Positions 1 through 8,405 of a stretch of 41,165 nucleotides of DNA are shown piece by piece (position 1 is the first letter of the stretch; each line of letters begins with the position of its first letter). The position numbers and the translations under genes were made by a program. Source of the DNA: a bacterium (GTDB lineage: Bacteria; UBP6; JAFGXH01); the NCBI GenBank assembly GCA_027064085.1, contig JAMOQH010000104.1:1-41165 (forward strand), read 5' to 3'. Under the pieces are notes generated by a model. It was not told where the DNA came from. It was given only the letters and a program-made list of their open reading frames with translations, and searched no databases.

Positions 1-9
1 ACCTCCTTA
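1..9 (+). rRNA. 3' end of 16S rRNA (partial, last 9 nt)
   Basis: The first nine bases, ACCTCCTTA, match the 3' terminus of E. coli-type 16S rRNA, including the anti-Shine-Dalgarno core CCTCC. The many AGGAGG/GGAGG ribosome binding sites in the window fit this anti-SD. Two small hairpins follow (12-16/21-25 and 32-38/44-50), then a terminator, as expected for a pre-rRNA trailer. The match is only nine bases long. It is credible because it sits exactly at the window edge and in front of a strong terminator, but the upstream sequence is not visible. Confidence 0.55.
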
Positions 10-84
10 TGGAGTATTATTACTCTGTCAACAAGAGACTTGTTCTCTTGATTCCTTCCTTCTTACTAACAGTTCTATTGTATT

Positions 85-112
85 AAAGAGGCCCGAAAGG
101 GCCTTTTTTTTT
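85..112 (+). terminator. Rho-independent terminator after the 16S end
   Basis: GGCCC (90-94), a GAAA tetraloop (95-98) and GGGCC (99-103) are followed by nine T residues (104-112). A-rich sequence upstream can pair with the start of the T-run and lengthen the stem. No open reading frame ends just upstream, so the transcript being ended is most simply the rRNA whose 3' end is at base 9. Confidence 0.8.
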
Positions 113-212
113 GCCTTTTTTTAAAAATTTGCGAAAAATTAAAAAAAAGTGTATTATTATGAAATATTATAAGATAATGATTGTTATTTTTATAGTACTT
201 TGAATTAAGGAC

Positions 213-240
213 TTGCATTATGGTAGTATTTATATATAAT
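213..240 (+). promoter_or_regulatory. Putative sigma70-type promoter (TTGCAT-16-TATAAT)
   Basis: TTGCAT at 213-218 and a consensus TATAAT at 235-240 are separated by 16 bases. The same pair of hexamers with the same spacing occurs at 18587-18614. Transcription would start near 247, about 150 bases before the HD-domain gene and 100 bases before the terminator at 347-369. Confidence 0.5.
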
Positions 241-346
241 AATTGTATAAAAGGGGCTCTTATCAACTTTTTCTACAAATATGTATCATCTCACATTGAT
301 CCTTTCTTAAAAATATCTTAAATTCCTTTCTACCTTAGCTCCTTGA

Positions 347-369
347 GGGTGGCCTAGCCACCCTTTTTT
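347..369 (+). terminator. Rho-independent terminator
   Basis: GGGTGGC (347-353), loop CTA, GCCACCC (357-363), then six T residues (364-369). It lies 29 bases before the HD-domain start codon. It therefore ends either a short non-coding transcript from the 213-240 promoter or an attenuated leader of the HD gene. Confidence 0.8.
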
Positions 370-397
370 ATTCTACCTCTTTAATTATTAAGGAATT

Positions 398-919
398 ATG
401 CAAAGAGAAGAGATTTTAACTTTATTAAAAACTGTCAATCTAAATGAAAATGTTATAAAACATGTCGTTGCGGTCGAAAAATTATCTATTGAAACAGCTA
501 AATTGATATTGAAGAATGCTCCTGATTTTAAAATTGATTTAAAACTAATTTCAGATGGAGCCTTACTTCATGATATAGGTAGAAGTGTTACTCATTCAAT
601 AAAACATGCTATTGAAGGAGTAAAAATAGCTAGAAAATATGGTTTTAATGAAAAGATACTTTCTATTATTGAAAATCATATTGGTGCAGGAATATCAAAA
701 GAGGATGCAAAAGAATTAGGACTTCCTGTAAAAAATTATTTTCCTTTGACTATAGAAGAGAAAGTTGTTGCTAATTCTGACAACTTACACTCAGGAGATA
801 CAAGAACAGGTATTGATGGCCTTTATAATAGGCTTCTTAACCAGGGAAATCAGAAAGCAGCACAGAGAGTTCTTGATTTGTATAATGAAATTTCTGAATT
901 AGCAGGTATCAAGCTATAG
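398..919 (+). CDS. HD-domain phosphohydrolase (HDIG type)
   Basis: A 173-residue soluble protein of the small stand-alone HD phosphohydrolase family (TIGR00295-like). Visible metal-binding residues are H22, the HD pair H58-D59 within LLHDIGRS, H66/H70, H94 in the ENH motif and D128 in ANSDN. These proteins hydrolyse phosphate mono- or diesters of nucleotides or cofactors in the cytosol; the substrate here cannot be told from sequence. The ATG is preceded by AAGGA at a normal distance. The gene stands alone, 29 bases after a terminator, with polA 81 bases downstream. It may be transcribed by readthrough of that terminator, since no other promoter is obvious. Family assignment is confident; function is open. 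Confidence 0.85.
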   Translation: MQREEILTLLKTVNLNENVIKHVVAVEKLSIETAKLILKNAPDFKIDLKLISDGALLHDIGRSVTHSIKHAIEGVKIARKYGFNEKILSIIENHIGAGISKEDAKELGLPVKNYFPLTIEEKVVANSDNLHSGDTRTGIDGLYNRLLNQGNQKAAQRVLDLYNEISELAGIKL

Positions 920-1000
920 AATTTATTATATTCTTAGTTTTTATTTTAGATAATTAATTTTTTATGTTATATAAATAAATATATATATGGAGTATATTAT

Positions 1001-3655
1001 ATGGAAAAGAAAACATTGTATTTAATTGATATAAACTCACTGATATTTAGAGCATTTTATGGAATAAAACATAATCTTACAACTAGTAATGGAACTCATG
1101 TTAATGCTCTTTATGGTGTTATTAAAATGTTAAGTAATATTATTAGAGACAAAGCTCCTACAGAGATGATTATTGCTTATGATAGTCAAACTAAGCTAAA
1201 AAGAGTTGATGAATATGAAGATTATAAAGCTAATAGAGAGAGTCCTCCTGATGAATTAAAATCCCAATTTCCTTTAATTAAAGAGTTTATTAAAATTGCA
1301 AGTTTGCAAAGTTTTGAAGAAGATGGATATGAGGCTGATGATGTAATTGCTACTTTAGCAATCAAATATAAAGATGATTTTGATGAGATTTATATAGTGT
1401 CAAGTGATAAAGATTTAATGCAATTAGTAGATGAAAGCACTTTTGTATATGATACTATGAAAAACATTGTTTATGATGTTGATAGAGTCTTTGATAAATT
1501 TGGAGTATATCCAAATCAAATTGGAGATTATTTAGCTATAGTTGGCGATACTGCTGATAATGTTCCTGGAGTAAAAGGAGTTGGCCCTAAGGGAGCGAGT
1601 ACATTATTAACTCAATTTAAAACTTTAGATAATATTTATAGGAATATCGCTTTTGTAAAAGGAAAAAAGAAGGATTATTTTATTCGTGATGAGAAAAAAG
1701 CTTATTTAAGTCGTAAATTAGTTGCACTAGGATATGATTTGCCTATAGAAATATCTAACTATAAAAATGGTGGAATAGATTTATATACAAATAAGCTTCT
1801 TAATTTTTATAATAGTTATGAGCTTAAAAGCATTATTGGTAATAGGAAGTTTAATGTAAGTACAAACGGAGAAGAAGAAAATAAAGAAAATATAAATAAT
1901 TTAGATTTTTCAAAATTTAAAAAAGTTGAAAATATAACAGAAATAGATGAAATATTAATTTTACTTAAAAATGAGAAAACTTCATTATATTTTAATTTTA
2001 GTAATAAAGATTATAAAAAAATGCAATTATACTCTTTTGCTATAGCATCTGTTAATAATGTATTTTATTTTTTATATACTGAAGAAAATAAGGATAAACT
2101 CAATAACTTTTTACTTGAAATTTTTAATAATGATAGTTTAAAAATAGTTTATAATGCCAAGTTATTGATGCATCTTTTTAAAAAATTAAATATTAATTAT
2201 AAAAATATTTATGACATTATGCTTGCTTCCTACATGATTGATGCTACTGCACATGACCACAGCATAGAAAATATAATTAAGCATAATCTTAATTTAACTC
2301 CAATAGTATTTAGTAAAGTTGTAAAAAATTCAAAAACATCTATGCTTGATGCTGATCAAGATAAATTATTTGAGTATTCAACAGAAAAAGCATTTTTAAG
2401 CCAAAATTTAAGAGAAAAGTTTGATGAAAAATTAGAAAAAGAAAATTTAATTGATATTTTTAATATGGAAGTAAAGCTTATGGATGTTCTGGCTGATATG
2501 GAGAATATTGGTATAAAAATTAATACTGATTATTTATCAGAATTAAAAAAGGAATTTGATAATAGAAGAGATAATTTAATAGATATGATTTATAAAGAAG
2601 TCGGAAAGCCTTTTAATGTGAATTCCCCAAAGCAACTTGCAACTATACTTTTTGAAGATTTACAGCTTCCTGTAATTAAGAAAACCAAAACGGGATATTC
2701 AACAGATGAAGAAGTTTTGAATAAATTAATAAAATATAGTGAAGTTCCTATTCTTATATTAGAATATAGGGGGCTAACAAAGCTAGTTTCAACATATCTT
2801 GATGGTTTAATTAATGTTGCGGATGAAAATGAAATAATTAGAACAACTTTTAATTCTACTATTACAGCAACCGGAAGGTTGTCTTCTTCAAATCCTAATT
2901 TACAAAATATACCTATAAGAACAGATAATGGCAAATTAATCAGAAATGCTTTTATTGCTAGAGAAAATAAAAAGTTTATTGTTGTTGATTATTCTCAAAT
3001 TGAATTAAGGATTCTTGCTCATTTAAGTAAAGATCCTACATTTATTGATGCTTTTAATAAAGGAGAAGATATACATAAAAGGACCGCATCTGAAGTTTTT
3101 AATACTCCTTTAGAAAAAGTTACTGATTTTCAGAGAGGAGCAGCTAAATCTATTAATTTCGGGCTTATTTATGGTATGGGAGAGCATAAATTATCAAAAG
3201 AGCTTGGGATAAGACATAGAGAAGCTAAAAAATATATTGATTTATATTTTGAAAAGTATTCTAAAATTAAAGAATTTAAAGAAAGTGTTTTAGAAGATGT
3301 TAGAGAAAATGGATTTATAAAAACTTATTTTGGAAGAATTAGATATTTTTCTGATATTAATTCAAGAAATAGAAATATAAAAAATCATGTAGAAAGAATG
3401 GCATTTAATACATTAATTCAGGGTACAGCTGCAGATTTAATTAAATTTGTAATGGTGAAAATACACAGTTATTTAAAAACTCTTAATTATAGTGCAGATA
3501 TGTTATTGCAGATTCATGATGAACTCATAATTGAAGTTGATGATAATTATACGGAAGAATTATATTCTAAAATAAAAGAAATAATGGAAAATACATATAA
3601 ATTTGATGTTCCTTTAATTGTAGACGGTGTTATTAGTGAACATTGGGAAAAGTGA
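1001..3655 (+). CDS. polA: DNA polymerase I
   Basis: An 884-residue family A polymerase for Okazaki fragment maturation and excision repair. The N-terminal 5' nuclease domain (about 1-280) has LIDINSLIFRAF, GYEADDVIA, SSDKDLMQL and the helix-hairpin-helix stretch GVKGVGPKGA. The polymerase domain carries motif A (DYSQIELR, D663), motif B (RGAAKSINFGLIYG, R712/K716) and motif C (QIHDE, H839-D840). The middle 3'-5' exonuclease-like domain (about 300-480) has lost its metal ligands: the DTET, NLKYD and AED motifs of E. coli are replaced by FNFS, NAKLL and TEKA. Proofreading is therefore expected to be absent, as in Bacillus and Thermus enzymes. GGAG precedes the ATG. The stop codon directly abuts the stop of the convergent McrC-like gene. 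Confidence 0.97.
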   Translation: MEKKTLYLIDINSLIFRAFYGIKHNLTTSNGTHVNALYGVIKMLSNIIRDKAPTEMIIAYDSQTKLKRVDEYEDYKANRESPPDELKSQFPLIKEFIKIASLQSFEEDGYEADDVIATLAIKYKDDFDEIYIVSSDKDLMQLVDESTFVYDTMKNIVYDVDRVFDKFGVYPNQIGDYLAIVGDTADNVPGVKGVGPKGASTLLTQFKTLDNIYRNIAFVKGKKKDYFIRDEKKAYLSRKLVALGYDLPIEISNYKNGGIDLYTNKLLNFYNSYELKSIIGNRKFNVSTNGEEENKENINNLDFSKFKKVENITEIDEILILLKNEKTSLYFNFSNKDYKKMQLYSFAIASVNNVFYFLYTEENKDKLNNFLLEIFNNDSLKIVYNAKLLMHLFKKLNINYKNIYDIMLASYMIDATAHDHSIENIIKHNLNLTPIVFSKVVKNSKTSMLDADQDKLFEYSTEKAFLSQNLREKFDEKLEKENLIDIFNMEVKLMDVLADMENIGIKINTDYLSELKKEFDNRRDNLIDMIYKEVGKPFNVNSPKQLATILFEDLQLPVIKKTKTGYSTDEEVLNKLIKYSEVPILILEYRGLTKLVSTYLDGLINVADENEIIRTTFNSTITATGRLSSSNPNLQNIPIRTDNGKLIRNAFIARENKKFIVVDYSQIELRILAHLSKDPTFIDAFNKGEDIHKRTASEVFNTPLEKVTDFQRGAAKSINFGLIYGMGEHKLSKELGIRHREAKKYIDLYFEKYSKIKEFKESVLEDVRENGFIKTYFGRIRYFSDINSRNRNIKNHVERMAFNTLIQGTAADLIKFVMVKIHSYLKTLNYSADMLLQIHDELIIEVDDNYTEELYSKIKEIMENTYKFDVPLIVDGVISEHWEK

Positions 3656-4474
3656 TTACATTATAAATTCATCAATTTTTAAATCAAAGAAAAGTATTTT
3701 TAAACTTAGATTTTTATTAAGTCTATACTCCCTTGGTCTTAACCAATTTTCTGTATAAGGATATACTAAATATATAACTTTACAATTTTCATACTTCGTC
3801 CCATAAACATACATTTGGTACAAGTCAGGTTGACTTATCTTGTCATTTTGTTGAAGATGTCTCCACTTTGTATCAAAAATTACATGTTCTTTGATTTTAT
3901 TGTTTTCATCTGTTACTTTTATTACTACATCTAGTTTTAAGGGGAAGTGGTTATTGTTATTGTTATCAATGGCTAAGAAATGGCTTTTATCTTGGAGTTT
4001 TATTTCATATTCTCTATATGCTTTACAATTTTTCTTGAAAAATTGCCCAATATAACTTTCAAATAAAGTGTTCATATCAAAAAGAAGTGTAAGTGCTATG
4101 TTTTTATCTTTATAAGTTGAAAAGTTTTCGTTTAGTAAGAATATTTCAGACCAAGAGATAATGGGTTTTTTAATTATATCTAGAGAATTTATCATTTTTA
4201 TTAAGATTTCTTTTGATTTTGTTACATCTTTCTCTAAATCAGTAATTTTAGGCAAAATTTCAAGGGTAAAGCCATTTTTCAATTGAATTACACCAACGAA
4301 ATTTTGAGCTTGTATATATTTTTTACCTTTGTATGACTTTAAAAGTAAAAATGGGGTATCATTTTCTAAAATAAAATTTTCTAGACTTGCAAAAGTTTCT
4401 TTGTTTATTTCGTTATTGTCTGAGTATAGTTTTTGACATTCTATTAATTGTATAGTGATTTTTTGTTTTTCCAT
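3656..4474 (-). CDS. Orphan McrC-like nuclease, centrally shortened
   Basis: A 272-residue protein matching both ends of McrC, the nuclease subunit of the McrBC restriction system. The N-terminus shows the McrC fold with FTLEILPKI (69-77). The C-terminus shows LLFDMNTLFESYI (130-142), KLQDKSHF, and a PD-(D/E)xK site: D182 in KLDVVI, D201-x-K203 in FDTKW, and Q220. McrC proteins are usually well over 300 residues. Here about 100 or more central residues between the LPKI region and LLFDMN appear to be missing, with the frame kept. No McrB GTPase gene is adjacent: the neighbours are polA (convergent, zero spacing) and a helicase. GAGG precedes the ATG. It may be a streamlined nuclease, a decayed remnant, or a partner of a distant McrB. 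Confidence 0.75.
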   Translation of the reverse strand: MEKQKITIQLIECQKLYSDNNEINKETFASLENFILENDTPFLLLKSYKGKKYIQAQNFVGVIQLKNGFTLEILPKITDLEKDVTKSKEILIKMINSLDIIKKPIISWSEIFLLNENFSTYKDKNIALTLLFDMNTLFESYIGQFFKKNCKAYREYEIKLQDKSHFLAIDNNNNNHFPLKLDVVIKVTDENNKIKEHVIFDTKWRHLQQNDKISQPDLYQMYVYGTKYENCKVIYLVYPYTENWLRPREYRLNKNLSLKILFFDLKIDEFIM

Positions 4475-4496
4475 TTAAAACCTCAAATAGATAATT

Positions 4497-4526
4497 ACAT
4501 TAGCATATTAAAGAATTAATTTTCAA
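4497..4526 (-). promoter_or_regulatory. Possible promoter of the McrC-like gene
   Basis: On the minus strand TTGAAA (4521-4526) and TAATGT (4497-4502) are 18 bases apart, about 22 bases before the start codon. The -10 hexamer is a poor match, so this is tentative. Confidence 0.3.
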
Positions 4527-4595
4527 ATTAGTTTTTTATTAAAATATTTATATCATGCTATGATAACAATTTGTATTTAATTTTATAGCTAGATA

Positions 4596-4624
4596 TTCAA
4601 AAGAGGCTAAATATATGTTATACT
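4596..4624 (+). promoter_or_regulatory. Promoter of the DEAD-box helicase gene
   Basis: TTCAAA (4596-4601), a 17-base spacer and TATACT (4619-4624) lie 32 bases before the ATG. They are divergent from the McrC-like gene. Confidence 0.55.
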
Positions 4625-4656
4625 AATTTCGTTATGATATTTTATCAGGAGTAATA

Positions 4657-5922
4657 ATGAAGTTTAGTGATTATCACATATTAAAAGATATAAAGAAGAA
4701 TTTAGATAAACTTGGGTTTACTAGGCCAACTGATATACAATTTAAATCTATTCCTCCTATTATGAAGGGTGAAGATGTTCTTGCGGTTGCACAAACAGGA
4801 ACAGGAAAAACTGCAGCATTTGCAATTCCTTTAATTGACATGATTCATAATATTAAAAGTAGCAAACGCTCTTATGGAATTAAAGCACTCGTTATGGTTC
4901 CAACAAGAGAATTGGCTATACAAATTGCTAAAGTATTTAGTAAGTTATCAAAAGGGACAAATACAAAATCTTTTGCTATTTACGGTGGAGTAGAGCAAGA
5001 TGCTCAAATTATTAATTTAATTAAAGGAATAGATGTTTTAATCGCAACTCCTGGAAGAATGTTTGATTTGATTTCACAAGGATTTATAAAACTTGATGGT
5101 ATTTCAACTATAGTCCTAGATGAAGCCGATCAGATGTTAAAATTAGGATTTTATAAGGATATTCAAGATATTAAGAAAAAAGTTAATCATAAACACCAAA
5201 CACTATTCTTTTCTGCAACTATTGATAAAGAAATAAAAAAAATAGCTTATTCACTTGTCCGAACTAATGCAATAAGAATTGAAATTTCTCCCAAAGACCC
5301 AGTTGCAAAAAATATTACTCATTTTGTGGCTTTTATTGAAAAAGATGATAAAAGGTTTTTCTTAAAGAATTTAATAGAAAATAATCCTGATTATAAAATC
5401 ATTGCTTTTGTAAGAACTATAGTAAGAGCTGATAGAATTAGTAAATCTATGAAAAATTTTGAAATAGAAAGTAAAACTATACATAGAGAAAAAACTCAAG
5501 AAGAAAGAACAAACATTATGAAACAATTTAGAAATGGTGATTTTAAATTATTGATTACTACTGATATTTTAGCTAGAGGTATAGATGTTCCTAATGTTGA
5601 TTTAGTTATAAATTATGATTTACCTGAAGTAACAGAAAATTATGTTCATAGAGTAGGGAGAACAGGAAGAGGTAGAAATAAAGGCCTTGCTATTTCATTT
5701 TGTAGCAATGATGAAAAGAAGATTTTAGAAGAAATAGAGGGCTTTTTAGATAAAAAAATTGAAGTTTTGAAGATGAGTAAAAAAGAATATAGAACAATTT
5801 TAGAAATTGCAAATGAACCTGATTCTTGGCAAGATTTAATGGCACAAGCAGAAAAAGAAGATAAAGAATATAAAGAAAAAAAAGCTAAAAAATCTAAAAA
5901 AAAGAAAAATAAAAAGAAATAA
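4657..5922 (+). CDS. DEAD-box RNA helicase (RhlE-like)
   Basis: A 421-residue ATP-dependent RNA helicase with all family motifs in order: Q motif GFTRPTDIQ (20-28), motif I AQTGTGKT (45-52), Ia PTREL (82-86), Ib TPGR (131-134), II DEAD (155-158), III SAT (186-188), V ARGID (306-310) and VI HRVGRTGR (331-338). A lysine-rich tail (about 400-421) probably binds RNA non-specifically. Such enzymes unwind short RNA duplexes in ribosome assembly or mRNA decay. AGGAG precedes the ATG. The gene stands alone and converges on pyrG with 12 bases between the stops and no clear terminator. The RhlE/DeaD subgroup cannot be fixed without a tree. Confidence 0.93.
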   Translation: MKFSDYHILKDIKKNLDKLGFTRPTDIQFKSIPPIMKGEDVLAVAQTGTGKTAAFAIPLIDMIHNIKSSKRSYGIKALVMVPTRELAIQIAKVFSKLSKGTNTKSFAIYGGVEQDAQIINLIKGIDVLIATPGRMFDLISQGFIKLDGISTIVLDEADQMLKLGFYKDIQDIKKKVNHKHQTLFFSATIDKEIKKIAYSLVRTNAIRIEISPKDPVAKNITHFVAFIEKDDKRFFLKNLIENNPDYKIIAFVRTIVRADRISKSMKNFEIESKTIHREKTQEERTNIMKQFRNGDFKLLITTDILARGIDVPNVDLVINYDLPEVTENYVHRVGRTGRGRNKGLAISFCSNDEKKILEEIEGFLDKKIEVLKMSKKEYRTILEIANEPDSWQDLMAQAEKEDKEYKEKKAKKSKKKKNKKK

Positions 5923-5934
5923 ATATTTAAATCC

Positions 5935-7521
5935 TTATAAACAACTCTTAATAAATGCAGAAAATAATGGATGTGCAGAAAATGGTTTAGATTTGAACTC
6001 GGGGTGAAATTGTGATGCAATGAAAAACGGGTGGTTACTAAGCTCTATTATTTCCACTAAGTTTCCTGATGGAGATATTCCCGAAATAATTAATCCCTTT
6101 TCTTCTAATAGCTCTTTATACTTATTGTTAAATTCGTATCTATGCCTATGTCTTTCTGATATTTTGCTTGAATTATAAATTGAACTTGCTAGGCTATCTT
6201 CTAGTAAAACGGTATCATAAGCGCCCAATCTCATAGTTGCCCCCATAGTTTCAACTTTTTTCTGTTCTAACATTAAATCAATTACAGGATTTTCACAATC
6301 ATCTTTAAACTCACTACTATTTACATCTTTAAGTTTTGCGATATTTCTTGCAAATTCAATAACTGCAATTTGCATACCAAGACAAATGCCTAAAAATGGA
6401 ATTTTATTAACTCTTGCGTATTCTACTGCTTTTATCTTTCCCTCAACTCCTCTATGCCCAAATCCTCCAGGAACTAAAATGCCATCTACATTATTAAAAA
6501 ATTTAGCAACATCTTTACTCTTTTCTAGCTCTTCTGAATCAATGTATTTTAAGTTAACTTTAGATGAATTTTCTATTCCTGCATGAGTAAGTGCTTCATT
6601 TAAGCTTTTGTAAGACTCTGTTAGGTCAACATATTTACCAACTATGGCTATAGTTTTGTTAAATTTAGGATTTTCTATGTTTTCTACTATTTTATACCAT
6701 ATTTGAAGTTTAGGAGGAAGAGTATCAAGCCTAAAAATATTTAATATTTTAGAATCTAAGCCTTGTTTATATAAAATTAATGGAAGTTTATATATAGTAT
6801 TTGCATCTAAGGCTGTAATCACTCTATCAAAAGCTACATTGCAAAATAAAGATATTTTTTTTCTAACTTCATCGGGAATTTCTCTTTCTGCTCTGCAAAC
6901 TAATATGTCTGCCTGAATCCCAATTTGCATTAATTGTCTAACAGAATTTTGAGTAGGTTTAGTTTTGAGCTCATCTGCTGCTTTTAAATAAGGAACAAGA
7001 GTCATGTGTATTGATAATGCTCTTTCAGGGCCTAATTCCATTTTTAATTGTCTGACTGCTTCTAAAAAAGGTAGAGATTCTATATCTCCAACTGTACCGC
7101 CTATTTCTATAATAACTATGTCGTAATTTGCCGTATTACCAAGTATTCTGTTTTTTATTTCATCTGTAATATGAGGAATTACTTGTACCGTTTTCCCTAA
7201 ATATTCTCCTTTTCTTTCTCTTTCTATAACAGAGTAATACACTTGACCTGATGTAAAATTATTGTTTTTATTCATATTTGCATGGGTAAATCTTTCATAA
7301 TGGCCTAAATCTAGGTCTGTTTCTGTTCCATCGTCTGTTACAAAAACTTCACCGTGCTGAAAAGGACTCATTGTGCCGGGGTCAATGTTGATATAAGGGT
7401 CAAGTTTCATTATTGTAACATTTAATCCTCTTGCTTCTAAAAGTGCAGCAATTGAAGCACTAGTTAAACCCTTTCCTAATGATGAAACAACTCCACCCGT
7501 CATAAATATATATTTTGTCAT
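5935..7521 (-). CDS. pyrG: CTP synthase
   Basis: A 528-residue enzyme that aminates UTP to CTP with ATP, using glutamine-derived ammonia. The N-terminal synthetase domain begins with [17 protein letters not shown] (ATP loop) and contains [19 protein letters not shown]. The C-terminal class I glutamine amidotransferase has the nucleophile C380 in GICLGMQ and the His-Glu pair in SQFHPEF near the end. Length is close to that of the E. coli enzyme. GGAG precedes the ATG, and a near-consensus promoter lies 62-90 bases upstream. The gene appears monocistronic and converges on the helicase gene. Confidence 0.97.
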   Translation of the reverse strand: MTKYIFMTGGVVSSLGKGLTSASIAALLEARGLNVTIMKLDPYINIDPGTMSPFQHGEVFVTDDGTETDLDLGHYERFTHANMNKNNNFTSGQVYYSVIERERKGEYLGKTVQVIPHITDEIKNRILGNTANYDIVIIEIGGTVGDIESLPFLEAVRQLKMELGPERALSIHMTLVPYLKAADELKTKPTQNSVRQLMQIGIQADILVCRAEREIPDEVRKKISLFCNVAFDRVITALDANTIYKLPLILYKQGLDSKILNIFRLDTLPPKLQIWYKIVENIENPKFNKTIAIVGKYVDLTESYKSLNEALTHAGIENSSKVNLKYIDSEELEKSKDVAKFFNNVDGILVPGGFGHRGVEGKIKAVEYARVNKIPFLGICLGMQIAVIEFARNIAKLKDVNSSEFKDDCENPVIDLMLEQKKVETMGATMRLGAYDTVLLEDSLASSIYNSSKISERHRHRYEFNNKYKELLEEKGLIISGISPSGNLVEIIELSNHPFFIASQFHPEFKSKPFSAHPLFSAFIKSCL

Positions 7522-7582
7522 AAAATTCTCCTATTAATAAAAGCTAGTTTTTTAATTTCTATTTATATAATGAGAAAGATTA

Positions 7583-7611
7583 TTTATATATATTTAGGCT
7601 AATTCTGTCAA
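7583..7611 (-). promoter_or_regulatory. pyrG promoter
   Basis: On the minus strand a perfect TTGACA (7606-7611), a 17-base spacer and TATAAA (7583-7588). The leader would be about 55 bases. It has no run of G residues at the expected start, so Bacillus-type reiterative pyrG control is not indicated. Confidence 0.7.
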
Positions 7612-7625
7612 GGGAGAATTTCCTT

Positions 7626-7913
7626 TTATTTATTTACTCCATTTTCTTCCATATTTTTATCATGAGATTTATTAATTTCTTTTAACTCTTTTAAAATAGG
7701 TGCTAAATCTTTAGTATAAAAGTAAATTATCAATAAAGATATAGGAACAGTCAAAAATAAGTAATGTAAACTAGGATTTTTGATATTTTCTACTAATAAA
7801 TGCACTTTAAAGCCAAATAAAAGGGAAGTTGTTATTATAAATCCATAGAAATTTATAGTTAGGGAGTGTAAAGTTTGTTTGAAATTATCGTACTTAAAAC
7901 TGTAAACCTTCAT
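7626..7913 (-). CDS. Small two-TM membrane protein, unknown
   Basis: A 95-residue protein I do not recognise. It has two hydrophobic segments (about 23-42 and 51-66) and a charged C-terminal tail rich in Lys and Glu (about 68-95). Its ATG lies two bases after the stop of the upstream membrane-protein gene and has no good Shine-Dalgarno, so translation is probably coupled to that gene. The two products may act together in the inner membrane. AtpI/AtpZ-like accessory proteins were considered, but no ATP synthase genes or signature residues are present. Confidence 0.65.
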   Translation of the reverse strand: MKVYSFKYDNFKQTLHSLTINFYGFIITTSLLFGFKVHLLVENIKNPSLHYLFLTVPISLLIIYFYTKDLAPILKELKEINKSHDKNMEENGVNK

Positions 7914-7915
7914 TA

Positions 7916-8263
7916 CTACAACCTTGTGATGTTATTTTTTTTTAATATAAAAAAGTAAGTTCCTAAAAATAATATAAAAATAGATAACATAAAGTAATTG
8001 CTATTGATTTTGAAAAAATCTTTTAATGCTATAATAAACAAAGATATAAAAGCAGAAATTATCATTAAGTTTTTATTGTTAATTAAACTTTTCTTTATAA
8101 CATAAAAAAATGAAACCAATAACATTATATAATACAATAAACTTAGAAAAATAATATAATTTATGTACAATGTACTAAAAGGTAGGGCTATTAAGTATAA
8201 AATAAACATAATTATTAGTACCAATGCCTTAGCTTTTATATTTTTAAAATTTTCATTATCCAT
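7916..8263 (-). CDS. Small four-TM membrane protein, unknown
   Basis: A 115-residue hydrophobic protein I do not recognise. It has a charged N-terminus and roughly four membrane segments (about 12-30, 34-54, 64-78 and 84-102). The ATG at 8263 is chosen because a full AGGAGG sits seven bases upstream; an extended start at 8305 would place that site inside the gene. The AGGAGG overlaps the stop codon of the 34-residue ORF upstream, and the 95-residue membrane protein follows two bases downstream. The three look like one operon. Confidence 0.65.
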   Translation of the reverse strand: MDNENFKNIKAKALVLIIMFILYLIALPFSTLYINYIIFLSLLYYIMLLVSFFYVIKKSLINNKNLMIISAFISLFIIALKDFFKINSNYFMLSIFILFLGTYFFILKKNNITRL

Positions 8264-8273
8264 TTTGAGCCTC

Positions 8274-8378
8274 CTATGGCCTCTCGAGCGAGTCGGTATA
8301 GCCATTATTTAAATTATCTGAATTAAAATCACCACCTGTATTACTACAACCTTGCCCTAATTTCTGATTTCTGAACAT
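8274..8378 (-). CDS. 34-residue small ORF upstream of the membrane-protein pair
   Basis: The ORF encodes 34 residues rich in Asn, Gly and Asp, with a single Cys in GQGCSNTGGDF. AAGGA sits at a good distance before the ATG at 8378. An in-frame ATG at 8414 has no ribosome binding site and lies upstream of the likely transcription start. The stop TAG overlaps the AGGAGG of the next gene, a typical layout for translational coupling. No family is recognised. It may be a small protein, a leader peptide or a chance ORF. Confidence 0.4.
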   Translation of the reverse strand: MFRNQKLGQGCSNTGGDFNSDNLNNGYTDSLERP

Positions 8379-8405
8379 TTTTCCTTTTAAATAATATGCT
8401 GGTGC

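Noticed and set aside
281-310. Nine-residue ORF as a leader peptide in the 247-369 transcript
   Set aside because: There is no ribosome binding site and no run of regulatory codons.
5646-6020. Minus-strand Phe-rich ORF between helicase and pyrG
   Set aside because: It is antisense of the Lys-rich helicase tail and overlaps the pyrG end.
7522-7625. Reiterative-transcription control of pyrG
   Set aside because: The predicted start lacks the G-run and the leader lacks an attenuator hairpin.
8264-8305. Longer N-terminus for the four-TM protein
   Set aside because: It would bury the AGGAGG at 8270-8275 and overlap the small ORF in another frame; ATG 8263 fits better.
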